Positions 1 to 7,904 of a stretch of DNA of 64,000 nt are shown here, one piece after another. Source of the stretch: Marinimicrococcus sp033875255 (lineage in GTDB: Bacteria > Pseudomonadota > Alphaproteobacteria > Geminicoccales > Geminicoccaceae); the NCBI GenBank assembly GCA_033875255.1, contig JAWZSN010000007.1, positions 62,001 to 126,000 on the forward strand. The letters run 5' to 3'. Numbering within the stretch: the stretch's first letter is position 1; each line of letters begins with the position of its first letter. The notes under the pieces are model-generated. The model ran no database searches. It worked only from the letters and a program-made list of their open reading frames with translations, and was not told the origin of the DNA. The translations under genes were made by a program, and so were the position numbers.

Positions 1-2283
1 CCGCACGTGGCGGATGCGCCCCTGCACTTCCGCCAGCAGATCGGCCAGGCGGCGGATGTCGGTGAGGCCGTAGGCGGCCTCGGCGCGGGCCGCCTGCAGG
101 AGGACGTGGTCGGACTCGTACTTCCTGAGCACGTCGTAGACGAGGTCGGCGCTGAAGGTGACCTGCCGCCCGGTCTTGCGCTGGCCCGGATGGCGCCGCT
201 CGATGAGGCCGGCCACCACCGCCGCGTTCCTGAAGCTGCGCTTGAGCATCGAGCTTTCCGCCATCCACTCCTCGAGATCGTCGCCCAGCATGTCGAGCCC
301 GAACAGCGGTGCCACGTCGCCCACGGACTCGAGCCCCCAGACGGCGATGTTGTAGTCGGAGGCGACGAAGCCCTGCGGGCGCAGCCCCGCCCGCTCCATG
401 CGGCGGGTCAGCAGCATGCCCAGCGTCTGGTGGGCGTTGCGGCCGGCAAAGCAGTAGGCCACGAGAAAATGCCGGCCGCCGCGCGCGAAGGTCTCGACCA
501 GGAGCTCGTCGGGGGCCGCGAGGGAGGAGCGCTTCTCCTGGTGCTCCAGCCATTCGCGGACCTGTGCCGGCAGCCGCTGCCATTTGCCGTGCGATCCCAG
601 CATGCCCCGCACCCTCTGGGCCAGGTGGCTCGAGAGCGGCAGCCTGCCGCCGGCATAGGCCGGCACCTTCGGATCGACCGTGCCGTGCGCGGTCCTCACG
701 ATCACCTCGTTGTCGCGGATGCCCTCGAAGCGCAGCAGGCGCCCGGCGAAGAGGAACGTGTCGCCGGGCTGGAGCATGGTGACGAAATATTCCTCCACCT
801 CGCCCAGCCGCCGTCCGCGCAGGCCCAGCCGGACCCGCATCACCGGCGCCTCGACGATGGTCCCGACATTCATCCGGTACTGCAGCACCAGCTTTTTGTC
901 AGTCAGCCGCCAGCGCCCGTCCTCCCCCTGCACGAGGCGGCGGTAGCGCTCGTAGACCTGGAGCGCGTAGCCGCCGGTGGCGACGAAGTTCAAGGTGGCG
1001 TCGAAGGCCTCGCGGGAGAGATCGGCATAGGGGGCGGCGCGGCGCACCTCCTCGTAGAGCGCGTCGGCATCGAACGGGCCGCTGCAGGCGACGCCGGTGA
1101 TGTGCTGGGCCAGCACGTCGAGCCCGCCCGGCGGCGCCGGCACCTCATCCAGCGTGCCCGCCTCCATGGCCTCCAGGGCTGCCATGCACTCCAGCACCTC
1201 GAAGCGGTTGGCGGGGACCAGCATGGCGCGCGAGGGCTCGTCGAGCCGGTGGTTGGCGCGGCCGATGCGCTGGAGCAGCCGGCTCACCCCCTTGGGCGCG
1301 CCCACCTGCACCACGAGATCGACGTCGCCCCAGTCGATGCCGAGATCGAGCGAGGACGTGCAGACCACCGCCCGGAGCCCGCCTCTGGCCATGGCCGCCT
1401 CCACCTTGCGGCGCTGCTCGGGTGCGAGGCTGCCGTGGTGCAGCGCGATCGCCAGATCCTCGCGGTTCTCGCGCCACAGGGCGCCGAAGAGCAGCTCGGC
1501 CTGGGCGCGGGTGTTGACGAAGACCAGCGTGGTGCGATGGGCGCGGATCAGCCCGTACACGTCGCGGGCGGCATAGAGGGCGATGTGCCCGGCCCACGGC
1601 ATGTAGCCCCGCGGCACGAGAATCTCGACCTCCGGCTTCACACCCGGATCGCCCTCCACCACCGCCACACGCTCCGGCGCGGGCGAGAGCCAGCGGCGCA
1701 ACCGCTCCGGCTCGGCCACGGTGGCGGAGAGGCCCGTGAAGCGCGCCTTGGGGGCGAGCGTCCGCAGGCGCGCCAGCGCCAGGCTCAGCAGCACGCCCCG
1801 CTTGCTCTCGGCCAGCGCGTGCAGCTCGTCGAGGATCACCGCCTCGAGCCCGCCGAAGAACGTCGCCGCGTCCTCAAAGGAGAGCAGCAGCGCCAGGCTC
1901 TCGGGCGTCGTGAGCAGGATCCCGGGCGGGTCCTTGCGCTGGCGGGCGCGGCGGTTCTGCGGCGTGTCGCCGGTGCGCGCGGCCCAGCGCACCGGCAGGC
2001 CCATCTCGGCGATGGGGGCCTCCAGATTGCGCCCGACATCGACGGTGAGCGCCTTCAAAGGCGAGACATAGAGCGTGTGCAGCCCCCGCCTCTCCCCGCC
2101 GGCCAGCGCCACGAGGCTCGGCAGAAAGCCCGCCAGCGTCTTGCCGCCGCCGGTCGGTGCCACCAGCAGCGCGTCCCGCCCTTCCTGCGCCAGCTCCAGC
2201 ATCCGCGCCTGGTGCCCCCGCAGCCGCCAGCCCCGCTGCGCGAACCAGTCGGCGAAGGGTGCAGGCAGCGTCACGGGCAGCAT
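1..2283 (-). CDS. Ligase-associated DEXH-box helicase (Lhr-like), C-terminus cut by window edge
   Basis: Superfamily 2 DNA helicase of the Lhr type that in many proteobacteria accompanies an ATP-dependent DNA ligase and a nuclease in a DNA damage response set. Reading leftward from ATG at 2283, 761 residues are visible with no stop before base 1; family members are near 800, so roughly 40-60 residues are missing. Visible motifs: Walker A APTGGGKT (residues 42-49), DELH (152-155) as the DEXH box, a GLSATVAEP motif III and QRIGRANHR as motif VI, followed by the winged-helix/Lhr core. The partner ligase and nuclease, if present, would lie left of the window. The family assignment is strong; the operon partners are inferred. 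Confidence 0.93.
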   Translation of the reverse strand, partial: MLPVTLPAPFADWFAQRGWRLRGHQARMLELAQEGRDALLVAPTGGGKTLAGFLPSLVALAGGERRGLHTLYVSPLKALTVDVGRNLEAPIAEMGLPVRWAARTGDTPQNRRARQRKDPPGILLTTPESLALLLSFEDAATFFGGLEAVILDELHALAESKRGVLLSLALARLRTLAPKARFTGLSATVAEPERLRRWLSPAPERVAVVEGDPGVKPEVEILVPRGYMPWAGHIALYAARDVYGLIRAHRTTLVFVNTRAQAELLFGALWRENREDLAIALHHGSLAPEQRRKVEAAMARGGLRAVVCTSSLDLGIDWGDVDLVVQVGAPKGVSRLLQRIGRANHRLDEPSRAMLVPANRFEVLECMAALEAMEAGTLDEVPAPPGGLDVLAQHITGVACSGPFDADALYEEVRRAAPYADLSREAFDATLNFVATGGYALQVYERYRRLVQGEDGRWRLTDKKLVLQYRMNVGTIVEAPVMRVRLGLRGRRLGEVEEYFVTMLQPGDTFLFAGRLLRFEGIRDNEVIVRTAHGTVDPKVPAYAGGRLPLSSHLAQRVRGMLGSHGKWQRLPAQVREWLEHQEKRSSLAAPDELLVETFARGGRHFLVAYCFAGRNAHQTLGMLLTRRMERAGLRPQGFVASDYNIAVWGLESVGDVAPLFGLDMLGDDLEEWMAESSMLKRSFRNAAVVAGLIERRHPGQRKTGRQVTFSADLVYDVLRKYESDHVLLQAARAEAAYGLTDIRRLADLLAEVQGRIRHVR

Positions 2284-2538
2284 CGTCCAGGCGGGTTGGC
2301 AAGCCTGAGCCAATGTAGGGCTGCCGGGCGGCGCGTCGAGGGGCGGGGTGCGGGGTCGCGGCGCCGTCCCGGCTACCGGCTACCCGTCCAGCTCGCCACG
2401 GCAGCAGGCTGATGACCGATATCCACAACCCCCGGTAGCTCTAGGCTTCCATTAAATCGCCTGTCATAAACGGTGCATTGCAGCCATCGATTTTGAGGCC
2501 TACGCGGCGTTCAAAATCGCCTACTGGGGCGATCCGAA

Positions 2539-3429
2539 TTGAGATTCCAGATCAACTCTCTCTTACGCAATACCGTTCAGGTTCCAGCCGTGCTGACGGC
2601 GCTCCTGCTGCAGCCGCGCCGGTTCGTTGAGCTCTACAGGACCCGGCAGGTACCCGCGGCAAGACCGCTCTACGCCCTGACCTGCTCCTGGCTGGCCTCG
2701 GTGATCCTTCTCACCTTCCTCGAGGTCGCCACGGGCGCCAGCCCCGAGGAACATTTCCGGGCGTTATTGCCGGAGGCAGCGGCCGCCGGCGAGCAGCTCG
2801 TCGATCGCCGCCCGTCATGGCTCGAGGCAGGCGGCACCAGGCTGATTGACGTCACCGTCGGGCTGAAACTGGCCGTGGGTCTCGACATTATCGGAACCGA
2901 GGACGAGGAGACCGGCCGGCTGCCAGGCGTCCATTTCCACCTGGGCGCCGACACGGCGCAGTTCGCCGATTTCCCGGCGGGCCCGCTTCTCGGCCCGACC
3001 GGCCAGGGCCTCGTCCTCGTGCTGCTCTGCGCGGCCTTCGCGCTGTGCCTGCACCTGGCGGCCAGGATCCTCAAGGGGCGGGCGTCCATCGCAGAGATAC
3101 TGGGAACGTTCGTCGTCCTCTCCTCCTATCTGATGCTGCTGGGCGCCCTGGAGACCGCGCTGCTGGTAGCGCTCGTGCCGTGGCTGCCGGGTCACATCGG
3201 CGTTTTGGGCTGGATCCATGCCATCGGCTTTCTCCTGCCCCTGTTCTTGCTGGCGGTGCGTGCGGCGCTGCTCGTCGTCTCGGAAATCTACGGCCTGACG
3301 AAGAAGCGCAGCCTCGGCGTCATTCTCGTGGGCAACGTCATCACGCTCTTCCTCGCCCCGTTCATTCTCATCCCCACCGGCTTCGCCATCGCCGGGCTTC
3401 ATGCCGCCCTCTCCCGCCTGCCCTTGTGA
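2539..3429 (+). CDS. Multi-pass membrane protein of unknown function
   Basis: Unrecognised. The 296-residue product has about five hydrophobic segments: one near residues 45-65 and four in the C-terminal half (about 155-175, 185-215, 220-250, 258-290). A hydrophilic stretch between roughly 66 and 150 lies between the first and second. The layout recalls Yip1/DUF3667-type membrane proteins, but I see no diagnostic motif. The assigned start is TTG at 2539 with GGGG about 10 bases upstream; a GTG near codon 17 is an alternative. It ends 9 bases before the next gene, so the two are probably co-transcribed. Confidence 0.7.
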   Translation: MRFQINSLLRNTVQVPAVLTALLLQPRRFVELYRTRQVPAARPLYALTCSWLASVILLTFLEVATGASPEEHFRALLPEAAAAGEQLVDRRPSWLEAGGTRLIDVTVGLKLAVGLDIIGTEDEETGRLPGVHFHLGADTAQFADFPAGPLLGPTGQGLVLVLLCAAFALCLHLAARILKGRASIAEILGTFVVLSSYLMLLGALETALLVALVPWLPGHIGVLGWIHAIGFLLPLFLLAVRAALLVVSEIYGLTKKRSLGVILVGNVITLFLAPFILIPTGFAIAGLHAALSRLPL

Positions 3430-3438
3430 GGCGACGTG

Positions 3439-4116
3439 ATGACCGTCGTGGAGCCTTTGCAGCTCGGCGACGTCAGGGCCGAGCTCGTGCGGAACCTCGC
3501 CCGCTTCCATGATACGGACTCGTGGTCGGACGCGCCGGGCTCGTCGCTCTGCTCGTGCTGCTTCACGGCCATCCGCACCGGGACCGTCGATGAGGCCAGG
3601 ATCTCGCTGATCGACTTCACCTTGAAGCTCATGTCCGAGGTGCTCCCGGAGCACGAGGCATGGCTCGCCGGGGCGCACCGCACCTCGGGGCCGAGGACCA
3701 GGATCACCCTCTACAACAGGCTCTGGCGGCGGCACCGGCACGAGCTCGCGGAGGTGCCCGAGGCGGGGCGGCTGCCCGAACGGCTGCACGAGGGCCCGGG
3801 CGGCATCCGGCTTTCCGGGGCGACGCGGATGGAGACGGTCCCGCTCGCCTTCGCGAACGATCTCCTGACGTGGCAGCACGGCCTGATCGCCCTGCTGCCG
3901 AAAGAAAGCGGGCGGTCCGTGATGGAGCGTGTCATCGCCAGCAAGGCGTTCGTCTGGTCGCCATGGGCGCCGAGCGAGACTGTGGAGGAGATCTGTCACG
4001 CCGACGGATGCGTGATCGAGGTGCACGGAGCCTTCGACGACAGGGAGGTCGATGCCCTCGCAAGAGCGAAGACGCACTATATCGAGGAGGCGGTGCGCCT
4101 TTTGCGGAGACGTTGA
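3439..4116 (+). CDS. Conserved-looking soluble protein of unknown function
   Basis: Unrecognised, 225 residues, no signal peptide or membrane segment. A CSCC cluster lies near residue 40 and a Trp-rich mid region follows, with long amphipathic stretches rich in Arg and Glu. It starts at ATG 3439, directly after an alternative GTG at 3436, only 9 bases past the membrane protein gene, which suggests an operon. A hairpin follows the stop. No catalytic motif of a known family is evident. Codon usage matches the neighbours, which supports a real gene. Confidence 0.62.
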   Translation: MTVVEPLQLGDVRAELVRNLARFHDTDSWSDAPGSSLCSCCFTAIRTGTVDEARISLIDFTLKLMSEVLPEHEAWLAGAHRTSGPRTRITLYNRLWRRHRHELAEVPEAGRLPERLHEGPGGIRLSGATRMETVPLAFANDLLTWQHGLIALLPKESGRSVMERVIASKAFVWSPWAPSETVEEICHADGCVIEVHGAFDDREVDALARAKTHYIEEAVRLLRRR

Positions 4117-4124
4117 GCGCGGGC

Positions 4125-4153
4125 GGCGCACGCCGACCCCAAAAGGGTGCGCC
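4125..4153. terminator. Hairpin between convergent genes
   Basis: A 7-bp perfect stem GGCGCAC/GTGCGCC encloses a 15-base loop in the 45-base gap between two convergent genes. An A-run inside the loop and no trailing T-run make it a weak bidirectional terminator candidate. Confidence 0.3.
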
Positions 4154-4161
4154 CTGCGCAA

Positions 4162-5439
4162 CTAGCCCACCTCCGCCTCCCGCCGCGTCCCGCCCTGCTC
4201 CCCGTGCTGCCTCTCGCGGCGGCGATGTCTTGCGAACAGGTGCGTGAGCGGGGCGGCGGTGGCGCCGTGGGCGATGATGGAGGCGAGGATGACGGCGCTT
4301 GCGGCGTGGAAGACGAAGGGATCGCCGGTGCGCTCCCAGATGTGCGCGGCGTAGAAGAGGGCCGCCACGCCGACGGGGCCGAACCAGCCGAGAAAGGCCA
4401 GCTCGCGCGGCGGATACCAGCGCCGCAGCCAGGGCGCGCACACCAGCAGCGCCAGCGGCCGGCGCAGGGCCAGCACCGCCAAAGCGAGCCCCAGCAGCGG
4501 CCAGCCGGTGGCCTGCCAGGCCTCCCACGGCAGCACCGCGCCGAAGAGCACGAAGACCGGCGGCATGAAGAGCTTGCTCACCGCCTCCTGGATGTTTTCC
4601 TCCTCCTGCTGCTGGCTGCTGTTGCTGACGATGTTGAAGACCAGGCCGGCGGCGAAGACGGCGATGAGCGCGTCCGCGCCGCACAGCCTTGCCGCGCCCA
4701 GCGTGGTGAGCGAGAGCGCCACCGTGTAGCTCAGCACCGAGTGACGCTCGACCAGCCCGCGGCCCTTCGCCAGCTCGAGGAGAACGGCGGCGCCGTAGCC
4801 GAGCGCAGCGCCCATCGCCACGGCCAGCAGCACGCCCACCAGCAGCCCGTCGACCAGCCATGCCCGGGCCGCCCCGATCCCGCCCGAGTGGACCAGCACG
4901 CTCAGGGGCAGCATCACCAGCAGGAAGGCGAGCCCGTCATTCGCGCCGGACTCCAGCGAGAGCGAGCCGCGCAGCCTGCCGGGCAGTTTCTGTCGGGCAA
5001 GCCTGCCGGTGACGATGGCGCTGGAGACCACCGGGTCGGTGGGGGTGACCACCGCGCCCAGGAGCAGTGCCGTCCAGAGACCGACGCCGAGCCACCACGC
5101 GGCCAGGGCCGAGCTGGCGGCCCACATCGCCAGCATACCCGCCGTCAGGAGCAGGCTCACCGGCCGCCAGATGGCGCGGAGCTGGGCATGCCCGATGCGC
5201 AGGGCCACGCCCATGAGGGCAATCGCCAAAGTGAGCCTGGTGGCCGTGGTCATCACCGTCTCGACCGGCCCCCAGGAAGCCGGCTCGAGCCAGCCCAGGA
5301 CCTGCGGCCCCACCAGCACGCCGAAGCCCGTGGCCACGATCGGCTCCGAGAGCATGCCGCCCCTGATGGAGCGGGAGAGCAGGCCCAAGGCCAGGACGAG
5401 AAAGCCCGCCAGGGCCAGCGCCGGATAAAGCCGTTCCAT
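4162..5439 (-). CDS. CPA1-family Na+/H+ (cation/proton) antiporter
   Basis: Inner-membrane cation/proton antiporter of 425 residues, about 12 hydrophobic segments throughout. Key family motifs are present: TPTDP (residues 132-136) and ESGANDG (163-169), the acidic ion-binding region of NhaP/NHE-type carriers. The C-terminus ends in a short basic/acidic tail (HRRRERQHGEQ) with no large cytosolic regulatory domain. It would exchange Na+ or K+ for protons and contribute to pH and salt homeostasis. It is a single-gene unit convergent with the upstream pair. The ion specificity cannot be read from the sequence. Confidence 0.9.
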   Translation of the reverse strand: MERLYPALALAGFLVLALGLLSRSIRGGMLSEPIVATGFGVLVGPQVLGWLEPASWGPVETVMTTATRLTLAIALMGVALRIGHAQLRAIWRPVSLLLTAGMLAMWAASSALAAWWLGVGLWTALLLGAVVTPTDPVVSSAIVTGRLARQKLPGRLRGSLSLESGANDGLAFLLVMLPLSVLVHSGGIGAARAWLVDGLLVGVLLAVAMGAALGYGAAVLLELAKGRGLVERHSVLSYTVALSLTTLGAARLCGADALIAVFAAGLVFNIVSNSSQQQEEENIQEAVSKLFMPPVFVLFGAVLPWEAWQATGWPLLGLALAVLALRRPLALLVCAPWLRRWYPPRELAFLGWFGPVGVAALFYAAHIWERTGDPFVFHAASAVILASIIAHGATAAPLTHLFARHRRRERQHGEQGGTRREAEVG

Positions 5440-5698
5440 GGGCAGGGAGGCAGCCTCTGTCGTTCATGCGGTCCACGAGAAAGGAACAGCCGTGGGCCGC
5501 GTCCGGCTCCCCTGGGAGGGTAGGCAGGGATGACTGTCACGGTCGCCGGGCGCGCCGGAGAGATGACCGCCGGCGGGGAGGACCGGCGGCGAGTGCGCCT
5601 TGTGCTTGCGAGACGACGCGCCGCGGCTGCAGCGCTAGCCATCGAAAAAGCCGCGGGCTATGAGCCGGGGCGTCGAGCTATTATTGAGGATCGAGGCA

Positions 5699-6214
5699 AT
5701 GAAGGCGCGCTGGCGGGCCATGCGCACGGAGGATCTGGCGGCGGTCGAGCAGATCGCCCTGGTCGTGCATCCCGACTATCCCGAGGACATCGCCATCCCG
5801 CGCGAACGGCTGGCGCTGTTCCCGCGAGGCTGCCGCGTGGCGCAGAACGAGGCCGGCGAGGTTATCGGCTACGCCGTGGCCCATCCGGGCCTGCAGGGCA
5901 CCCCGCCCCCCCTGGATGCGTTACTGGGCACCCTGCCCCCCGCACCGGATTGCCTCTATCTGCACGACGTGGCGCTTCTCCCGGCTGCCCGTGGCGCAAG
6001 GCTGGGTGCCGCACTCGTGGCAGAGCTGCATGAGCTCGCCCGCGACCATCGCCTGCCCCTCCTGGCGCTCGTCGCCGTGGGCAACGCCGCCCCCTACTGG
6101 CAACGCCAGGGCTTTGCGACACTCCATCCCGAGCCGGCCCTGGCGGCCAAGCTCGCAAGCTACGGCGATGGCGCCGCCTACATGACAGCCGCCGTGACGC
6201 CCGAGACGCACTGA
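5699..6214 (+). CDS. GNAT-family N-acetyltransferase
   Basis: Acetyl-CoA-dependent N-acetyltransferase fold of 171 residues. The acetyl-CoA motif A is visible as VALLPAARGARLGAAL, preceded by the beta-4 strand LYLHDVALL and followed by NAAPYWQRQGF, the typical beta-5/alpha-4 region. I chose ATG 5699 because GGATCGAGG sits just upstream; an upstream start at 5660 would add 13 residues with no homology. The acceptor substrate is unknown. The gene is monocistronic, with its 3' end facing the regulator at 6282. Confidence 0.85.
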   Translation: MKARWRAMRTEDLAAVEQIALVVHPDYPEDIAIPRERLALFPRGCRVAQNEAGEVIGYAVAHPGLQGTPPPLDALLGTLPPAPDCLYLHDVALLPAARGARLGAALVAELHELARDHRLPLLALVAVGNAAPYWQRQGFATLHPEPALAAKLASYGDGAAYMTAAVTPETH

Positions 6215-6281
6215 GCGCCCGGCACGGCCGTCCTGGCCACCCGGCTCCCCGCCCCCATGATCCATCTACCCCGGAACGGCC

Positions 6282-7169
6282 CTAGCCCATGTGGCTCAGC
6301 CTGTGGGCGGCACGGCTGAGCGCGTCCAGGAACTGCCACATGCTGGCGAACCCGCTGTCGGTGAGGCGCAGCAGCTTGCGCCTCGCGTCTGCGGGATCGG
6401 GATGGCGCTCGACCAGGCCGTGCGCCACCAGCTCGTCGAGCTTTCTCAAGGTAGTGCTCAAGGGCATGCGCGAGCTGCCGCCGATCCCCGAGGCGGAGAT
6501 GGCGGTGCCCGCCAGGTGGGCGCGGGTGAGCTCGAGCAGGATCTCCCAGCACGGGTCGGAGAACAGGCTGCCGCCGAAGATCCGGTCGCGGCTGGCCCGG
6601 CTGTCGAGGACGAAGCGGGTGAGCCGCAGAAGGCCGATCCGGTCGTCCGCTATGCTGCCGGCCGCCTGCCGGCTCGTGCCCGTCCTGCCCGGCGCATCGA
6701 TAAGAGCCTCGAACTCCCGCACCAGCGCCTGCAGCTTGCCGGCCAGGGCCTTGCGGGTCGCAGCCATGTCGTAGGCCGCCTCGAAGCGCTGGCGGCGATC
6801 CCGGGCTTTGCGCTCGAGCTCGTCGAGCAGGACGAGAACGTCGCCGGAGGCAGCGTCGAGGGGCAGGAAGGCGGTAGCGCCGGCCTTCATCACCGCCGCG
6901 GCAACAGCGAAGTCCGCCTGCCCGGCCGCGAGGACCTGCACCCAGGGCCGCTCGACCAGAAGCCCGGCAACGGCGCTCAGCCGGGCCAGCGCCCCGGCAT
7001 CGCCTGGCGCCTCCACAAGGACGATGTCAACCGCCGTCTCGCGGTCGATGATCTCCAAGGGGTCGTGGTAGTGGATCTGCTCGATCAGCAGCAGGCCGGC
7101 GGCCTCAAGCGTCTTCGAGAGCCGGTCACCCGGCCCTGGACGGGGTGAGCGAAGAACGAGAAGGGACAT
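6282..7169 (-). CDS. Pseudo-receiver plus MarR-like winged-helix regulator
   Basis: Predicted transcription factor of 295 residues. The N-terminal ~125 residues have the alternating beta/alpha pattern of a response-regulator receiver, but the phosphoacceptor region reads VDIVLVEAPGD, with Glu where Asp is expected, and the usual KP near the end of the domain is replaced (TAFLPLDA). A linker with coiled-coil character (KARDRRQRFEAAYDM) leads to a MarR-like winged helix whose wing reads ERHPDPADARRKLLRLT. The start at 7169 puts the first beta strand at the N-terminus; an upstream start at 7337 would add 56 unstructured residues. A 19-bp palindrome lies in the divergent intergenic region. Probably phosphorylation-independent; the target genes are unknown. 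Confidence 0.75.
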   Translation of the reverse strand: MSLLVLRSPRPGPGDRLSKTLEAAGLLLIEQIHYHDPLEIIDRETAVDIVLVEAPGDAGALARLSAVAGLLVERPWVQVLAAGQADFAVAAAVMKAGATAFLPLDAASGDVLVLLDELERKARDRRQRFEAAYDMAATRKALAGKLQALVREFEALIDAPGRTGTSRQAAGSIADDRIGLLRLTRFVLDSRASRDRIFGGSLFSDPCWEILLELTRAHLAGTAISASGIGGSSRMPLSTTLRKLDELVAHGLVERHPDPADARRKLLRLTDSGFASMWQFLDALSRAAHRLSHMG

Positions 7170-7555
7170 CGTTGCGGCCGGCTGCGTCCCGGCGCGCCAG
7201 AGCTCGACGCTCGCCACTTCGTCGCCCTGCACCTTGCGGGGACAGGCTTCCATGGCCGGCCCGTTGCCGCATGTCTCCATCGAGGCGGATGACGCCGTAG
7301 CGCCGGAGTCCGACGCCCGCAGGCAGGAAGCGCTCATGTCGCCGCTTCCATTCCGGCATGCTGCTGCGGCTGCGCGGAGCGACGGGCTATCCGCGCGAAG
7401 GGCGAGGAGAGAGGGCAGGCCATTCGAACGCTCTCAAGCTGGTGGTTTTTATTATCACTTTGAAAGCGAAAATTGATCCGTGCCATTTACTTTTAAGTTG
7501 CGGCAACTTAAGGGTTCGCCGAACGAAATGCAACAAGGTGGGCACCACCCCTGAG
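7170..7555. other. Divergent intergenic region, 386 bp
   Basis: Lies between the pseudo-receiver regulator (leftward) and the small membrane protein/rimO pair (rightward). The left part could encode an N-terminal extension of the regulator, but the translation is low-complexity. Bases 7440-7511 are clearly richer in A+T than the surroundings and hold a perfect palindrome. Promoters for both directions are expected here; no convincing -35/-10 pair stands out. Confidence 0.5.
7493..7511. promoter_or_regulatory. 19-bp perfect palindrome, candidate operator
   Basis: TTAAGTTGC-G-GCAACTTAA is a perfect inverted repeat with a single central base inside an A+T-rich patch, 44 bases before the small membrane-protein start. 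Its size and symmetry fit a dimeric winged-helix regulator, and the MarR-like gene is transcribed away from it, so autoregulation is plausible. Confidence 0.42.
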
Positions 7556-7843
7556 ATGGCCGTCGATTGGAACCACCATCCACACCGTCGTGTGCGCCGC
7601 AGCTATCGGGCGTGGCAGAAGTTCCGACTTGCGCGCCGTGTCATGACCATCCTCTGCACTGCCATTGTGCTCGCCCTGGTCGCGGTGCGGATAGTTGCCC
7701 ATCTGCGTCACGGCGAGCCCATCGAGCAGGCGTTCATCATCGCTGTGGGTATCGCCCTGCTGGCCGCGCTTCTCGTGCCGCGTCTCCTCGTGACCCTCGG
7801 CTGGAACCTGCTCTGGCGCCTCAAGCGCCACGACTGGCAATAG
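7556..7843 (+). CDS. Small two-helix membrane protein, unknown
   Basis: Unrecognised 95-residue product. A basic N-terminus (HHPHRRVRRSYRAWQ) is followed by two hydrophobic helices, around residues 33-50 and 58-78, and a short basic tail ending KRHDWQ. I chose ATG 7556 over upstream starts because it gives the usual basic N-terminus; no good ribosome binding site is visible. It lies 61 bases before rimO and could be co-transcribed with it. Coding status is moderate. Confidence 0.5.
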   Translation: MAVDWNHHPHRRVRRSYRAWQKFRLARRVMTILCTAIVLALVAVRIVAHLRHGEPIEQAFIIAVGIALLAALLVPRLLVTLGWNLLWRLKRHDWQ

Positions 7844-7904
7844 GGCGCGGGATGCGGCGCACGGCCTCTGTGAAGGTCCTGCGGGCTGGCTTATAAGGCC
7901 CGCC

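Noticed and set aside
7..2412. 801-residue plus-strand ORF
   Set aside because: Antisense of the helicase. Its translation is His/Ala/Gln/Arg-rich low complexity, as expected of a GC-rich shadow frame.
2454..2538. Short frame reading AIDFEAYAAFKIAYWGDPN and a duplicated AAATCGCCT
   Set aside because: Only about 26 codons between stops with no start or homologue I recognise; may be a gene relic but is not supportable.
5480..5560. Sequence resembling parts of a cobalamin riboswitch (GGAACAGCCG, GACTGTCACGG)
   Set aside because: The order is only partly right, the B12 box and its partner are missing, and the downstream gene is a GNAT enzyme with no B12 link.
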